NCBI RefSeq assembly: GCF_000213655.1
Contig: NC_015554.1
Span: 496,001-560,000 of the forward strand
DNA: 64,000 nt
Source: Alteromonas naphthalenivorans
GTDB taxonomy: Bacteria; Pseudomonadota; Gammaproteobacteria; Enterobacterales; Alteromonadaceae
Direction of reading: 5' to 3'
In this document: positions 1 through 9,152 of the stretch, piece after piece
How positions within the stretch are numbered: the first letter of the stretch is position 1
Layout of the letters: every line of letters begins with the position of its first letter
The notes under the pieces: model-generated
Told to the model about the DNA's origin: nothing
The model's database searches: none
The model's input: only the letters and a program-made list of their open reading frames with translations
Position numbers and translations under genes: made by a program

Positions 1-50
1 GCCTTATTTTGTTATAATTGGCTAATTGTAATGCCTTCTGGAGAATATAC

Positions 51-1130
51 GTGCATTCAAAGTTTGCTCTCGCAAAATTATCTATACTTCCTGTTGCAGT
101 AGTGTGCTTTGCATTGATAGGCACATTAATAGGAACATTTTTCGCTAGTTCTGCAGCAGCCAGCACTCTTGAAACACAAGACGCATTAACGCGATTTGCT
201 GATTTTTATAAGCAAGAGTGGGGTGAAACGCAGCGATGTAAATCTTCTAAACTGCATCGCTACACGGTATGTGGCAACGTACTTCGCAACGAAGGTAATG
301 CTCCCTTCGTGCTGCATCACGATACCCCTTCAAAGAAAGTGGCCGTGCTAGTCCACGGACTTAGTGATTCACCTTTCTTTATGCGAGAAATTAGCAATAT
401 TTTATTCAACGAAGGCTACGACGTTATTGTTCCACTGTTACCTGGGCATGGGTTGCGAGATGATGAGGGGGCAATGAGTGACAGCGATTTAGCCGAGCGT
501 TGGCAAGCACATGTTGATGAGGTTATCGCGTTAGCTGATGACATGGGCGACACCCTGATTGTTGGAGGGTTTTCTACTGGTGGCGCATTAGCGGTCGATC
601 AGTACCTAGACACAAATGAAAACATAGATGGGCTTATGTTGTTTTCTGGTGCATTGGCACTTTCTGAAAATGCCGAGAGTATGTCTAGAATTTGGGGTAT
701 TAAGTGGGTGGCGAAAATTGTGGATGGTAGTTATATCACGCACGGTCCGAACCCTTTTAAATACCCAAATGTTGCAGGCTTTGCGGGGTTAGAGTTGATG
801 GATATTATTGAAAAAATTCGCGACGACTTCGAAGACGGCAAGCGTATTGAAGTGCCTCTTTTTGCTGCGCACTCTCAAGCTGATGCCACCACGCCTATTC
901 ACGGTGTAGAAAATCTAATGGAAAATAGCGCAGGGCCAAATACGTTTTTTGTTATCGATGCATCTTATGCGTTGTGCCACGCCGACCTTGTGGTGAACAC
1001 GTCAATGTTACACGATATGAAGTTCAATAAAGTCATGGTAAATGAAAACGAAGAATGTGCAGTACCAAAAGCAAATCCTTTATTTTCAACCATGACAATG
1101 ATGCTGAAAACCTATGCGCAACAATTCTAG
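51..1130 (+). CDS. Secreted alpha/beta hydrolase (lysophospholipase/carboxylesterase-like)
   Basis: Serine hydrolase of the alpha/beta fold, probably periplasmic or membrane-anchored; the substrate cannot be told. The nucleophile elbow GFSTG places Ser near residue 175. The oxyanion-loop motif VHGLSDSP lies near 101-108, with a plausible acid in AHSQAD (about 278) and a catalytic His in LCHADL (about 310). I chose the GTG at 51 because GGAGA lies 6-7 bases upstream; the frame is also open from a TTG at 18. The first 35 residues are a hydrophobic signal or anchor segment ending SSAAAS. It stands alone, 39 bases before the Cys-rich gene, with no visible functional link to the metal operon. The fold is confident, the function is not. 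Confidence 0.8.
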   Translation: MHSKFALAKLSILPVAVVCFALIGTLIGTFFASSAAASTLETQDALTRFADFYKQEWGETQRCKSSKLHRYTVCGNVLRNEGNAPFVLHHDTPSKKVAVLVHGLSDSPFFMREISNILFNEGYDVIVPLLPGHGLRDDEGAMSDSDLAERWQAHVDEVIALADDMGDTLIVGGFSTGGALAVDQYLDTNENIDGLMLFSGALALSENAESMSRIWGIKWVAKIVDGSYITHGPNPFKYPNVAGFAGLELMDIIEKIRDDFEDGKRIEVPLFAAHSQADATTPIHGVENLMENSAGPNTFFVIDASYALCHADLVVNTSMLHDMKFNKVMVNENEECAVPKANPLFSTMTMMLKTYAQQF

Positions 1131-1169
1131 CGTTTTACAGCTCTAACAAATGCGATTAAGCTTTAAGGC

Positions 1170-1733
1170 ATGATAGCTAAATTGAAAAAGCAGCGACGTG
1201 GCTACGTCGTCATATTGATAATGGTTATTTCCTTGGTGACTAAATTGTCGCCGGGAATGGCTATGCCAAACACTATGCCAATGGCTACCTCAAAGGCCGC
1301 GACAACGCCTGCGGACGTGATGTCTAATGAAGCAAATTCTGAGTACAATTCATCAGAAGCAAGTCGCGCCAATAAAAAAATGCATGCTGGTGCTAGTGGG
1401 TGCCATTCAGCTATTTACGCTTCTACAAGCGAAGTAATCACGCCTTCAAGCGCTCAATCTACTGCAAAAAATGCTCACGCCATTCATAGTGGCTCAAGTG
1501 CTCCCCGCGAAGCTATGAAATCTAGTATGCACGGTGACACATCTGAGTCGTGCTGCGACGTCCAGTGTCAATGCCCTACAGGTGTATGTGCCACTGTTTA
1601 TGCCGTCATAAATAACGAACTCTCGGTAGCAGTTATTGCGCCCACTCCGTTGGTGGTTTTTGTTAACCACCAAACTCCTTACACTATACCCAACACCCAA
1701 TTTCGCCCCCCAAAATTCACTTTCGCAGGATAG
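1170..1733 (+). CDS. Exported Cys/His/Met-rich protein, CopL-like, first gene of metal-efflux cluster
   Basis: Not firmly recognised. An N-terminal hydrophobic signal (about 10-32) is followed by a low-complexity Ser/Ala/Asn region with scattered Met and His. A Cys cluster follows, CCDVQCQCPTGVC (about residues 128-140), then a second hydrophobic stretch, and the protein ends in RPPKFTFAG. This layout resembles the small CopL/DUF2946-type proteins often found first in copper-resistance operons. Together with the CusCBA genes starting 80 bases downstream, it suggests a periplasmic metal-binding or accessory role. That function is inferred from context and composition only. Confidence 0.6.
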   Translation: MIAKLKKQRRGYVVILIMVISLVTKLSPGMAMPNTMPMATSKAATTPADVMSNEANSEYNSSEASRANKKMHAGASGCHSAIYASTSEVITPSSAQSTAKNAHAIHSGSSAPREAMKSSMHGDTSESCCDVQCQCPTGVCATVYAVINNELSVAVIAPTPLVVFVNHQTPYTIPNTQFRPPKFTFAG

Positions 1734-1776
1734 TTGTATCTGGCGGGAGCGTATAGCACCCATGGTTTTCTTTTTA

Positions 1777-1796
1777 TTCCCTTAGTACAAAGGGAA
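1777..1796 (+). promoter_or_regulatory. Inverted repeat before the efflux operon
   Basis: Perfect 7-base arms TTCCCTT and AAGGGAA flank a 6-base spacer, 17 bases upstream of the outer-membrane factor start. It could be an operator or an mRNA hairpin that tunes expression of the RND genes relative to the Cys-rich gene. It does not match the CueR-type dyad that I know. Confidence 0.35.
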
Positions 1797-1813
1797 ATTG
1801 ATGTGGTTTTCTC

Positions 1814-3247
1814 ATGTTTGCATTTAATCTGGGTATGATTTTTAACTACCAAACTCAAGTTCGATTACGTACTTGTTACCTTCAGCGTGCTTGGCTAGGG
1901 ATATTACTTTTTGTAATTAATACACCTTCCCTCGCAACGACCCTCAGTCTTAAAGATGCGCAACATCTCGCACTAAACCAAGACGTTTATTTTCAAGGCA
2001 GCAAACTTGAAGAGGCTGCGTATCAGCACGATAGTAATGCGGCTGATAGTTGGGATAACCCCACAATCAGCACTACATTGCAAAGCGTGCCAACAGATGG
2101 ATTTTCGCTGAATCAAGAGCCTATGACACAGTTGAAATTGGGTATTCGACAAGCTATGCCAAGGGGGAATTCCGCAAACATCTCCCGCACCATTGCCATT
2201 GAGCAAGCCCAAAAAGAACCTGTGAAAAGAGCAGCAAGGCGAGCGTGGTTGTTGCGAGAAGTGTCGCTGGAGTGGCTGGCGTGGTATCGGGCAGAGCAAA
2301 CCCTAGCCTTATTGCGTGAAGAATCGCAGTCGTTAGCGCAGTTACTCGAGACAGTAGAGTCGTCTTACCGAAGTGGCGTGGGCGGCACTCAACAGCAAGA
2401 CATTATTCAGATTCGACTAGAGCGCCTTCGCTTAAAAGATACGATTTTGAAGGAACAGCAGGCTGCATCTGTCGCCCTAGCACGACTTTCGCGGTGGTTC
2501 GATTTTTCTAGTGAAGTTAGTTTTACTGTGCCCGAAACACTCAATCATCACGAAATATTCCCTTTTAATAAATCTTTAGCTACACAGCTTAAACGACGTG
2601 ACGTACTCAATGTTATTGACGCTCATCCCTCTGTGCAGCTGCTTGTAAAAGATGAATTGGTGGCTACACAGAAATTGACTCTTGCCAAAGAGCAAACCAA
2701 ACCTAAATGGGCTATTGAAGCAGCATACGGATATCGTCAAGATGCCCAAAACGGCATGAGCCAAGCTGACTTTATTAGTGTGGGTGTCCAAGTTGATTTA
2801 CCGCTGTTTAACAGTAAGCGTCAAGATGCAAATGTGTCGGCATCAGCAGCAAGGTTAGGGGTGACATCCACACAGCGACGATTAGAAGTGAGGCGATTAG
2901 CAGCCCTTGCTGAAGCACGTGAAGCAGAGCTTGCAAGCTTAACTGACCGCCAGCAGTTATTTGATACCGCATTACTTGAACAATCAGAGAGTTTAGCCGA
3001 ATCAGCGCTCAATGCCTACATAGCCGATAAGGGCACATTTGACGACGTAATGCGTGCGCGTATCTCTCTCATATCCGCAAAGTTAGATGCCCTAGCGCTT
3101 CACGTCGATATAGCAAAGACTTTAGCCGAACTCGCTTACCTGTATTACCCGCTGACAAACGAAAAAAATCAGTTAACAGGTTCTCGATTGGATGACAGAT
3201 TTCTAGACACCCACAAAACCACTACCGACGGAGTAGCAAAACAATGA
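1814..3247 (+). CDS. cusC: TolC-family outer membrane factor of Cu/Ag efflux RND system (CusC/CzcC-like)
   Basis: Outer-membrane channel subunit of a tripartite heavy-metal efflux pump. The 477-residue protein has an N-terminal signal (hydrophobic stretch to about residue 42, ending PSLAT). Long alpha-helical, Gln/Ala/Leu-rich repeats typical of the OEP fold follow, including the paired segment LEQSESLAESALNAY near the C-terminus. No lipobox Cys is evident, unlike E. coli CusC. The stop overlaps the next ATG (ATGA), indicating translational coupling to the adaptor. The exact start is uncertain because an in-frame ATG also occurs at 1835. The metal assignment comes from the two downstream genes. 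Confidence 0.85.
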   Translation: MFAFNLGMIFNYQTQVRLRTCYLQRAWLGILLFVINTPSLATTLSLKDAQHLALNQDVYFQGSKLEEAAYQHDSNAADSWDNPTISTTLQSVPTDGFSLNQEPMTQLKLGIRQAMPRGNSANISRTIAIEQAQKEPVKRAARRAWLLREVSLEWLAWYRAEQTLALLREESQSLAQLLETVESSYRSGVGGTQQQDIIQIRLERLRLKDTILKEQQAASVALARLSRWFDFSSEVSFTVPETLNHHEIFPFNKSLATQLKRRDVLNVIDAHPSVQLLVKDELVATQKLTLAKEQTKPKWAIEAAYGYRQDAQNGMSQADFISVGVQVDLPLFNSKRQDANVSASAARLGVTSTQRRLEVRRLAALAEAREAELASLTDRQQLFDTALLEQSESLAESALNAYIADKGTFDDVMRARISLISAKLDALALHVDIAKTLAELAYLYYPLTNEKNQLTGSRLDDRFLDTHKTTTDGVAKQ

Positions 3248-4698
3248 AGACACTATTTATTCTTATAGTCGGATTAATCGGTGGCGCAGCGGCTATGTTT
3301 GTTTGGAATTTAAACATGCAGGGCGAGGCTGCTGTTGAGGGTGTGGTTGCTGGCGGTGATGAAAACTCAAATAACAAAAAGCCCCTTTATTGGGTTGCAC
3401 CGATGGATGATGCCTACCGTCGAGATAAGCCGGGTAAGTCGCCAATGGGCATGGATCTAGTGCCTGTATATCCGGCATCGGATAGCAGTGAAAATCGTGG
3501 TGAAGGTGAGGTAACAATTTCACCCCAGGTACAACAAAATATGGGCGTGAAGTTTACCACGGTAAAACGAGGGCAACTGGATTTGACCTTTAGTGCAGTG
3601 GGTAATGTTACCTATAACGAAGACTACTTGGTGCATATTCACCCCAGAGTAGAGGGTTGGATTGATAAGCTGTTTATTAAAACGGAAGGTGAGGCCGTTA
3701 GCCAAGGGCAAAAACTGTATACCCTTTATTCACCTGCTCTGGTGACTGCGCAAGAGGAATTTGTTATTGCGCTAAAGCGAGGAGACACACGCTTAGCCGC
3801 AGGTGCTAAACAACGTTTAAAAGCGCTGCACTTATCGGATGGGTTTATTGCGCAACTCGAAAAAAGCCGCGAGGTTTCACAAACTATTACCTTCTTTGCC
3901 CCCCAAGCCGGCGTGGTAGAACATTTAGGAGTTCGCGAAGGATTCTATGTTCAACCTGGCACCACGGTGCTTAGTATTGCTCGTTTAGACAGTGTATGGG
4001 TTGAAGCGCGCGTATTTGAACAAGATGTCCCTAAAGTGGCACTTGATCAGCAGGTATCGGTTACGTTTGACTATCTGCCAAATAAAACCTTTTCAGGTAA
4101 AGTTGATTTTATCTACCCAGCACTTGATGTTGAAACACGTACGCTCAAAGTACGGGTTACTTTAAAGAACGACAGCGGTGACATTAAACCGAATATGTTC
4201 GCCAATGTGATTTTTACCAAGCAAACCGAAAAGCCTGTGCTGTATGTGCCTTATCAAAGCGTTATTCAAATCCAGTCGCAGGGCCAAAATCAAAATCTCG
4301 CCCAAAACCGAGTCGTTATGAATGTCGAAGAAAGCTTTAAATCTATAGCCGTCAACGTTGGGCGTAAAGCAGGGGACTTCATTGAAATAACTCAAGGCGT
4401 AAATGAAGGTGACAAAATAGTGCTGTCGGCGCAGTTTCTGATTGATTCAGAGTCGTCTAAAACATCAGATTTCAAACGTATGCAGTCTCATGGCGATCAT
4501 GAAATGGTAAAACACAACAAGCCAATGTCTGATACGCCTGAGCATGACCCAATGCAACACGATCCAACAAAACATGATCCAACACAACACGATTCACCCC
4601 AAAAAGAGTCAAACCTGCCAGAGAAATCTCATCATGGATTACAACATCAGGGAGTGAATCACGAGGCCAAGCACCACGAGGGCATGCACCATGATTGA
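3244..4698 (+). CDS. cusB: RND periplasmic adaptor, CusB family, with heavy-metal-binding domain and His-rich tail
   Basis: Membrane-fusion protein linking the inner-membrane pump to the outer-membrane channel. Order of parts: N-terminal membrane anchor (about 4-24); heavy-metal-binding motif of the YHS/HMBD type, YWVAPMDDAYR...GKSPMGMDLVPVYP (about 49-77), whose Met/Asp pattern is typical of Cu/Ag adaptors; then barrel-sandwich and beta-barrel domains. The last 65 or so residues are very rich in His and Met, with HDP repeats of about five residues, and probably form an extra metal-binding tail not usual in CusB. It overlaps cusC by 4 bases and cusA by 8. Confidence 0.92.
   Translation: MKTLFILIVGLIGGAAAMFVWNLNMQGEAAVEGVVAGGDENSNNKKPLYWVAPMDDAYRRDKPGKSPMGMDLVPVYPASDSSENRGEGEVTISPQVQQNMGVKFTTVKRGQLDLTFSAVGNVTYNEDYLVHIHPRVEGWIDKLFIKTEGEAVSQGQKLYTLYSPALVTAQEEFVIALKRGDTRLAAGAKQRLKALHLSDGFIAQLEKSREVSQTITFFAPQAGVVEHLGVREGFYVQPGTTVLSIARLDSVWVEARVFEQDVPKVALDQQVSVTFDYLPNKTFSGKVDFIYPALDVETRTLKVRVTLKNDSGDIKPNMFANVIFTKQTEKPVLYVPYQSVIQIQSQGQNQNLAQNRVVMNVEESFKSIAVNVGRKAGDFIEITQGVNEGDKIVLSAQFLIDSESSKTSDFKRMQSHGDHEMVKHNKPMSDTPEHDPMQHDPTKHDPTQHDSPQKESNLPEKSHHGLQHQGVNHEAKHHEGMHHD
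4541..4600 (+). repeat. Short in-frame repeats encoding the HDPxxHD tail of CusB
   Basis: About four imperfect 15-base units, each reading roughly CATGATCCAACAMAA, encode HDPMQ, HDPTK, HDPTQ and HDSPQ. This looks like local slippage-type duplication that expands a His-rich metal-binding tail. Confidence 0.7.
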
Positions 4699-7600
4699 AG
4701 CCATAATACGTTGGTCTGTGGCGAATCGCATATTAGTTTTACTGGCAACGTTGTGTATTTCTATTGGCGGGGTAATAGCAGTAAAGCATACACCTATTGA
4801 TGCCATACCTGATTTATCAGATGTGCAGGTGATTGTTAAAACCAGCTATGCAGGGCAATCGCCTCAAGTAGTAGAAGATCAAGTAACCTATCCGCTCACC
4901 ACTGCCTTAATGTCTGTGCCGGGTGCAAAAACAGTTCGAGGATTTTCATTTTTTGGTGACTCTTATGTGTACGTTATTTTTGACGACAGTACCGATATGT
5001 ATTGGGCACGAAGCAGAGTGCTGGAATACCTTAGCCAAATAACCTTGCCTGATGGTGTGGTACCCAAACTGGGGCCTGATGCTACTGGGGTAGGTTGGGT
5101 TTACATGTATGCCCTTGTTGATGAGTTACACAACTACGATGCTGGTGAGCTTAGGGCTTTGCAAGACTGGTTCTTAAAATATGAATTGCAAAGCGTGCAA
5201 GGAGTGTCGGAAGTCGCCTCTGTAGGCGGCATGGTTAAACAGTATTTACTGCAACTTCATCCGCAAAAGTTGCAAGCGTATAACGTGCCTTTACGTCATA
5301 TTGAAACGGCACTCGCCCGAGGCAACATTGCAGCGGGTGCGTCAGTAATAGAAATGGCTGAAGCAGAGTATATGGTGACATCTTCTGCCTATCTTACGGG
5401 TACTGAAGATATTGCTAATATTCCTTTAGGCGTTGTTCACAATGGCGTGGCGATAACGATAGGCCATGTCGCGAGTGTAGTAGAGGCGCCACTTATGCGC
5501 AGAGGCATCGCTGAGCTAAACGGAAATGGCGAAGTGGTAGGTGGCATAGTAGTGATGCGCTTTGGCGAAAATGCTAAGGCGACTATTGATAACGTGAAGG
5601 CGCGTATTGAAACGTTGAAGGCCAGTTTACCTAGTGGCGTAAATATTGTACCGGTATACGACCGTTCCACCCTTATCGATAATGCCGTCGATAACCTATG
5701 GAGCAAGCTTGTTGAAGAGTTACTTGTGGTGGGTGCCGTCTGCTTAGTGTTTCTTTTTCATGTGCGGTCGTCGCTGGTTGCCATAATCACATTACCAATT
5801 GGCATATTAATGGCCTTTATCGTAATGAAGTTTCAAGGCCTTAACGCAAATATTATGTCTTTAGGTGGTATTGCCATTGCTATGGGGGCCATGGTGGATG
5901 GCGCTATTGTGTTGGTGGAAAACCTGCATAAGCATATTGAACGGGCGACAGCGCAAGGAGAGCAAGTAAAAGGTGAAGCGCGTTGGGCGCTAGTGGTGAA
6001 GTCGGCCAACGAAGTGGGGCCAGCCCTGTTCTTTTCACTGTTGATAATTACCGTGTCTTTTATCCCTGTTTTTACCTTAGAAGCACAAGAAGGGCGAATG
6101 TTTGCCCCTCTCGCTTTTACGAAATCCTATGCCATGGCTGCCGCTGCGGCGTTAGCCATTACCTTGGTGCCAGTGTTAGCCGGCTATTTCGTGACAGGCA
6201 AGGTAAAAGCAGAGCATCGCAACCTGTTAAATAGGGCTATTTCGACAGGGTATGTTAAGGCGTTAACGGCTGCGCTGAACCACCCTCGAAAAATAGTGTT
6301 CGCAGCCTTTATTGCGTTAGTTTCTGTAGTATGGCCAATGCAGCATATCGGTAGTGAATTCATGCCATCTTTGGATGAGGGGGACTTACTCTATATGCCT
6401 ACGACTTACCCTGGAATTTCGGTGGGCAAAGCCAGAGAGTTGCTACAACAAACCGATAAGCTGATTGCCACAATACCCGAGGTGCAAAATGTATTCGGTA
6501 AAGTGGGTAGAGCGGATACCGCTACCGATCCTGCGCCTTTAACTATGATAGAAACCTTTGTGCAATTAAAGCCAAAATCCCAGTGGCGTGCAGGTATGAC
6601 AACATCAAAATTGAAGGAAATATTAAACAGTACGGTGGAATTTCCAGGGGTATCCAATGCGTGGGTGATGCCAATTAAAACGCGTATCGACATGCTCGCT
6701 ACTGGTATTAAAACGCCGGTAGGTATCAAAATAGCGGGGCCAGAATTAGCGGGCATTCAGCAGGTGGGTGTACAAATAGAACAAGCGCTACAAGACTTTG
6801 AGAATACCGCATCGGTATTTGCCGAGAAAGTTGCAGGTGGGCGTTATATCACTATTGATATTAGTCGTGATAGGGCGGCGCGATATGGGCTCAATATCGC
6901 TGATATCCAAGAGGTTATCAACACTGCTATAGGTGGGCGAACATTGGGTGAAACCGTAGAGGGAAGGCAGCGTTTTCCTATCAGTATGCGTTACCCACAA
7001 CAATACAGAGATTCTCCAGAAGCGCTAAGACAACTTCCCATAGTTTTAGCAAACGGTGCCAATATTACCTTGGGCGAGGTAGCCGATATTGCTATTGAGG
7101 TGGGGCCCGCGGCAATAAAAAGCGAAAATGCTCGATTAAACGGTTGGGTATTTATCGATATTGAAAGCGGCGATTTAGGCAGTTACGTACAAAGCGCAAA
7201 AGAGCATATTGCTAATACGGTTTCATTGCCTCCAGGCTACTCCTTAACGTGGGCGGGGCAGTTTGAATACTTAGAAAGGGCGGAAGCACGGCTTAGCATA
7301 ATGGTGCCATTTACCATAGCCGTTATCGTGTTGCTGCTGTATTTAAGCTTCAGGCGAGTTGCCGATGTAGCACTTATTATGGTTACCTTGCCATTGGCAC
7401 TAATTGGCAGCTACTGGCTACTGTATGCACTGGAGTTTAACTTCTCTGTAGCCGTTGCCGTTGGGTTTATTGCCTTGGCGGGTGTCGCGGTTGAAATAGG
7501 CGTTATTATGCTGGTGTACCTGCATCAAGCGGTTGAAGCGTTTGATGGAAAAGCTTGCTCTACTACGCATGCTCAATCATCTGCTGAGCAAATAAAACAA

Positions 7601-7843
7601 GCACTTAAAGACGCCATTATTGAAGGCGCCACCCGGCGTGTTAGGCCGGTAATGATGACGGCGCTGTCTATTATAATAGGCTTGCTACCTGTGCTGTATG
7701 CAACGGGAACCGGTGCTGAAATTATGCGACGTATTGCTGCACCCATGGTAGGAGGCATGTTAAGTGCGCTAGCGCTAACTCTGTTTGTGCTACCTACTAT
7801 GTTTTACCTTGTTCAGGCGTGGCAGATGAAGCGACGTTCGTAA
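4691..7843 (+). CDS. cusA: Heavy-metal efflux RND pump, CusA family (Cu/Ag)
   Basis: Inner-membrane proton-driven pump exporting Cu(I)/Ag(I). At 1050 residues it has the full HME-RND length with 12 expected membrane segments. It opens IEAIIRWSVANR and carries the DAIPDLSDVQVIV segment diagnostic of CusA/CzcA pumps. Three methionines sit in the contexts LLYMPTTYPGIS, PLTMIETF and RIDMLATGIKTP, matching the periplasmic Met relay of E. coli CusA, so Cu/Ag is favoured over Co/Zn/Cd. TM4 has the HME-type VDGAIVLVEN. It overlaps cusB by 8 bases and is followed by a strong bidirectional terminator. No CusF or two-component regulator is in view. Confidence 0.95.
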   Translation: MIEAIIRWSVANRILVLLATLCISIGGVIAVKHTPIDAIPDLSDVQVIVKTSYAGQSPQVVEDQVTYPLTTALMSVPGAKTVRGFSFFGDSYVYVIFDDSTDMYWARSRVLEYLSQITLPDGVVPKLGPDATGVGWVYMYALVDELHNYDAGELRALQDWFLKYELQSVQGVSEVASVGGMVKQYLLQLHPQKLQAYNVPLRHIETALARGNIAAGASVIEMAEAEYMVTSSAYLTGTEDIANIPLGVVHNGVAITIGHVASVVEAPLMRRGIAELNGNGEVVGGIVVMRFGENAKATIDNVKARIETLKASLPSGVNIVPVYDRSTLIDNAVDNLWSKLVEELLVVGAVCLVFLFHVRSSLVAIITLPIGILMAFIVMKFQGLNANIMSLGGIAIAMGAMVDGAIVLVENLHKHIERATAQGEQVKGEARWALVVKSANEVGPALFFSLLIITVSFIPVFTLEAQEGRMFAPLAFTKSYAMAAAAALAITLVPVLAGYFVTGKVKAEHRNLLNRAISTGYVKALTAALNHPRKIVFAAFIALVSVVWPMQHIGSEFMPSLDEGDLLYMPTTYPGISVGKARELLQQTDKLIATIPEVQNVFGKVGRADTATDPAPLTMIETFVQLKPKSQWRAGMTTSKLKEILNSTVEFPGVSNAWVMPIKTRIDMLATGIKTPVGIKIAGPELAGIQQVGVQIEQALQDFENTASVFAEKVAGGRYITIDISRDRAARYGLNIADIQEVINTAIGGRTLGETVEGRQRFPISMRYPQQYRDSPEALRQLPIVLANGANITLGEVADIAIEVGPAAIKSENARLNGWVFIDIESGDLGSYVQSAKEHIANTVSLPPGYSLTWAGQFEYLERAEARLSIMVPFTIAVIVLLLYLSFRRVADVALIMVTLPLALIGSYWLLYALEFNFSVAVAVGFIALAGVAVEIGVIMLVYLHQAVEAFDGKACSTTHAQSSAEQIKQALKDAIIEGATRRVRPVMMTALSIIIGLLPVLYATGTGAEIMRRIAAPMVGGMLSALALTLFVLPTMFYLVQAWQMKRRS

Positions 7844-7873
7844 GAAAACACGCTACATAACCACCTTAGAAAC

Positions 7874-7907
7874 AAAAAGGCAGTTAGGATAACCTAACTG
7901 CCTTTTT
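7874..7907. terminator. Bidirectional Rho-independent terminator
   Basis: A perfect 15-base stem (AAAAAGGCAGTTAGG / CCTAACTGCCTTTTT) has a 4-base loop and A/T tracts on both sides. It lies between the converging cusA and the minus-strand dipeptidase gene and can serve both. Confidence 0.93.
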
Positions 7908-7937
7908 AGTATTTGTTCGGCTGTTTTATTTCAACGA

Positions 7938-9152
7938 TTAATGCTTGCTGGCGTATTCTTCCACTTGGGTCCATACACGCAGTAAATTTCCGCTCAAGAT
8001 TTTTTCAATATCTGCACGGCTGTATTCTCTGTCCAGTAACCCCTGAACTAAATTAGGAAAGCTAGCCACATCTTTCAGGCCGATAGGTAACGAGTCACCT
8101 ACGCCGTCATAATCAGAACCAATTCCTACGTGCTCAATACCAACCAGCTCTACCACATGGTCGATGTGGTCAAGCACTTCATCAAGTGTTGAGTAAGGGT
8201 AAGGTACTTCTTTACGGTAGTTAGCTTCGAAGTCTTCCAGTTTCGGGCTATCTTCACCTTCAGCGGCAATTAATGCTTTGCGCGCTTGTGTTAACCCTGT
8301 ACGCCATTTACCCGCTTCTTTTGTGACAAAGCTTGAGCCAAAGTTGATCATGATAACGCCGCCATTATCGCCAAGCGCTTTAACCATTTCGTCATTCATA
8401 TTACGCTCGAAGCCAGGTGTAAAGCGGCGAAGCGATGAGTGAGACGCAATGACAGGGACCTTGGTCAGCTCAATAACTTGATAAAAGGCATCGTCAGATA
8501 CATGAGAAATATCGAGCATGATGCCGATGTTGTTCATCTCAGTAACCAGTGTTTTACCAAACGGGCTTAACCCGTTCCACTGACGGCGCAAATCGTATGA
8601 CGAATCTGAAATATGATTCGACTGACTGTGCGCAAGTGTAATGTAGCGAATGCCACGTTCGTGAAACGCTTCTAAATTAGCTAAATCGCCTTGAAGTGGA
8701 GAGCCATTTTCCATCCCCATGGGTAATGAAATAATGCCTTTCTCGAACTGGGCTTTTACGTCTGACGGGCTTTTGGCAATGGCAAATTTATCAGGGGCTC
8801 GCGCCACAATGGCTTCCACAGAATCAATAAGCAGATGAGCAAGCTGGGTAGATTCCGGTGAATTATCTAAACTCGCAGGTACGTAAATTGACATGAAAGG
8901 GACATTTAAACCGCCTTTGACCGCGCGAGGATAATCAAAGTCTCCGCCTTCTGTGGCTTTGGTGACATCTACCCATGCATTTTTAACCCGATAAGGCACA
9001 TCAATATGGCCATCAACAATAATCGTTTCTTGGGCTATTTTTACCGCTTTTTCGCTTGCGGCATAAGTGGGGACATCGGCAGCAACAGCCTGCGCGCAAA
9101 GTAAAGTGGAGATCGCGAGTGCACAAGATTTTAGCGGGAAGAAGCCCTTCAT
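7938..9152 (-). CDS. Membrane (renal-type) dipeptidase, peptidase family M19
   Basis: Exported zinc dipeptidase that hydrolyses dipeptides, including some with D-residues. The 404-residue protein has a clear signal peptide ending QAVAAD (about residue 25). The metal-binding HxD motif is DGHIDVPYR (His49, Asp51). Conserved M19 segments include LDISHVSDDAF, PVIASHSSLR and HVGIGSDYDGVG. An AAGGAA Shine-Dalgarno precedes the ATG. It is monocistronic and convergent with the cus operon. The family is clear; the physiological substrate is unknown, with peptide nutrition or peptidoglycan peptide recycling as options. Confidence 0.92.
   Translation of the reverse strand: MKGFFPLKSCALAISTLLCAQAVAADVPTYAASEKAVKIAQETIIVDGHIDVPYRVKNAWVDVTKATEGGDFDYPRAVKGGLNVPFMSIYVPASLDNSPESTQLAHLLIDSVEAIVARAPDKFAIAKSPSDVKAQFEKGIISLPMGMENGSPLQGDLANLEAFHERGIRYITLAHSQSNHISDSSYDLRRQWNGLSPFGKTLVTEMNNIGIMLDISHVSDDAFYQVIELTKVPVIASHSSLRRFTPGFERNMNDEMVKALGDNGGVIMINFGSSFVTKEAGKWRTGLTQARKALIAAEGEDSPKLEDFEANYRKEVPYPYSTLDEVLDHIDHVVELVGIEHVGIGSDYDGVGDSLPIGLKDVASFPNLVQGLLDREYSRADIEKILSGNLLRVWTQVEEYASKH

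Noticed and set aside
4541..4600. CRISPR-like short repeats at the end of cusB
   Set aside because: The repeats are in frame, encode the HDP tail and lie within an intact coding sequence.
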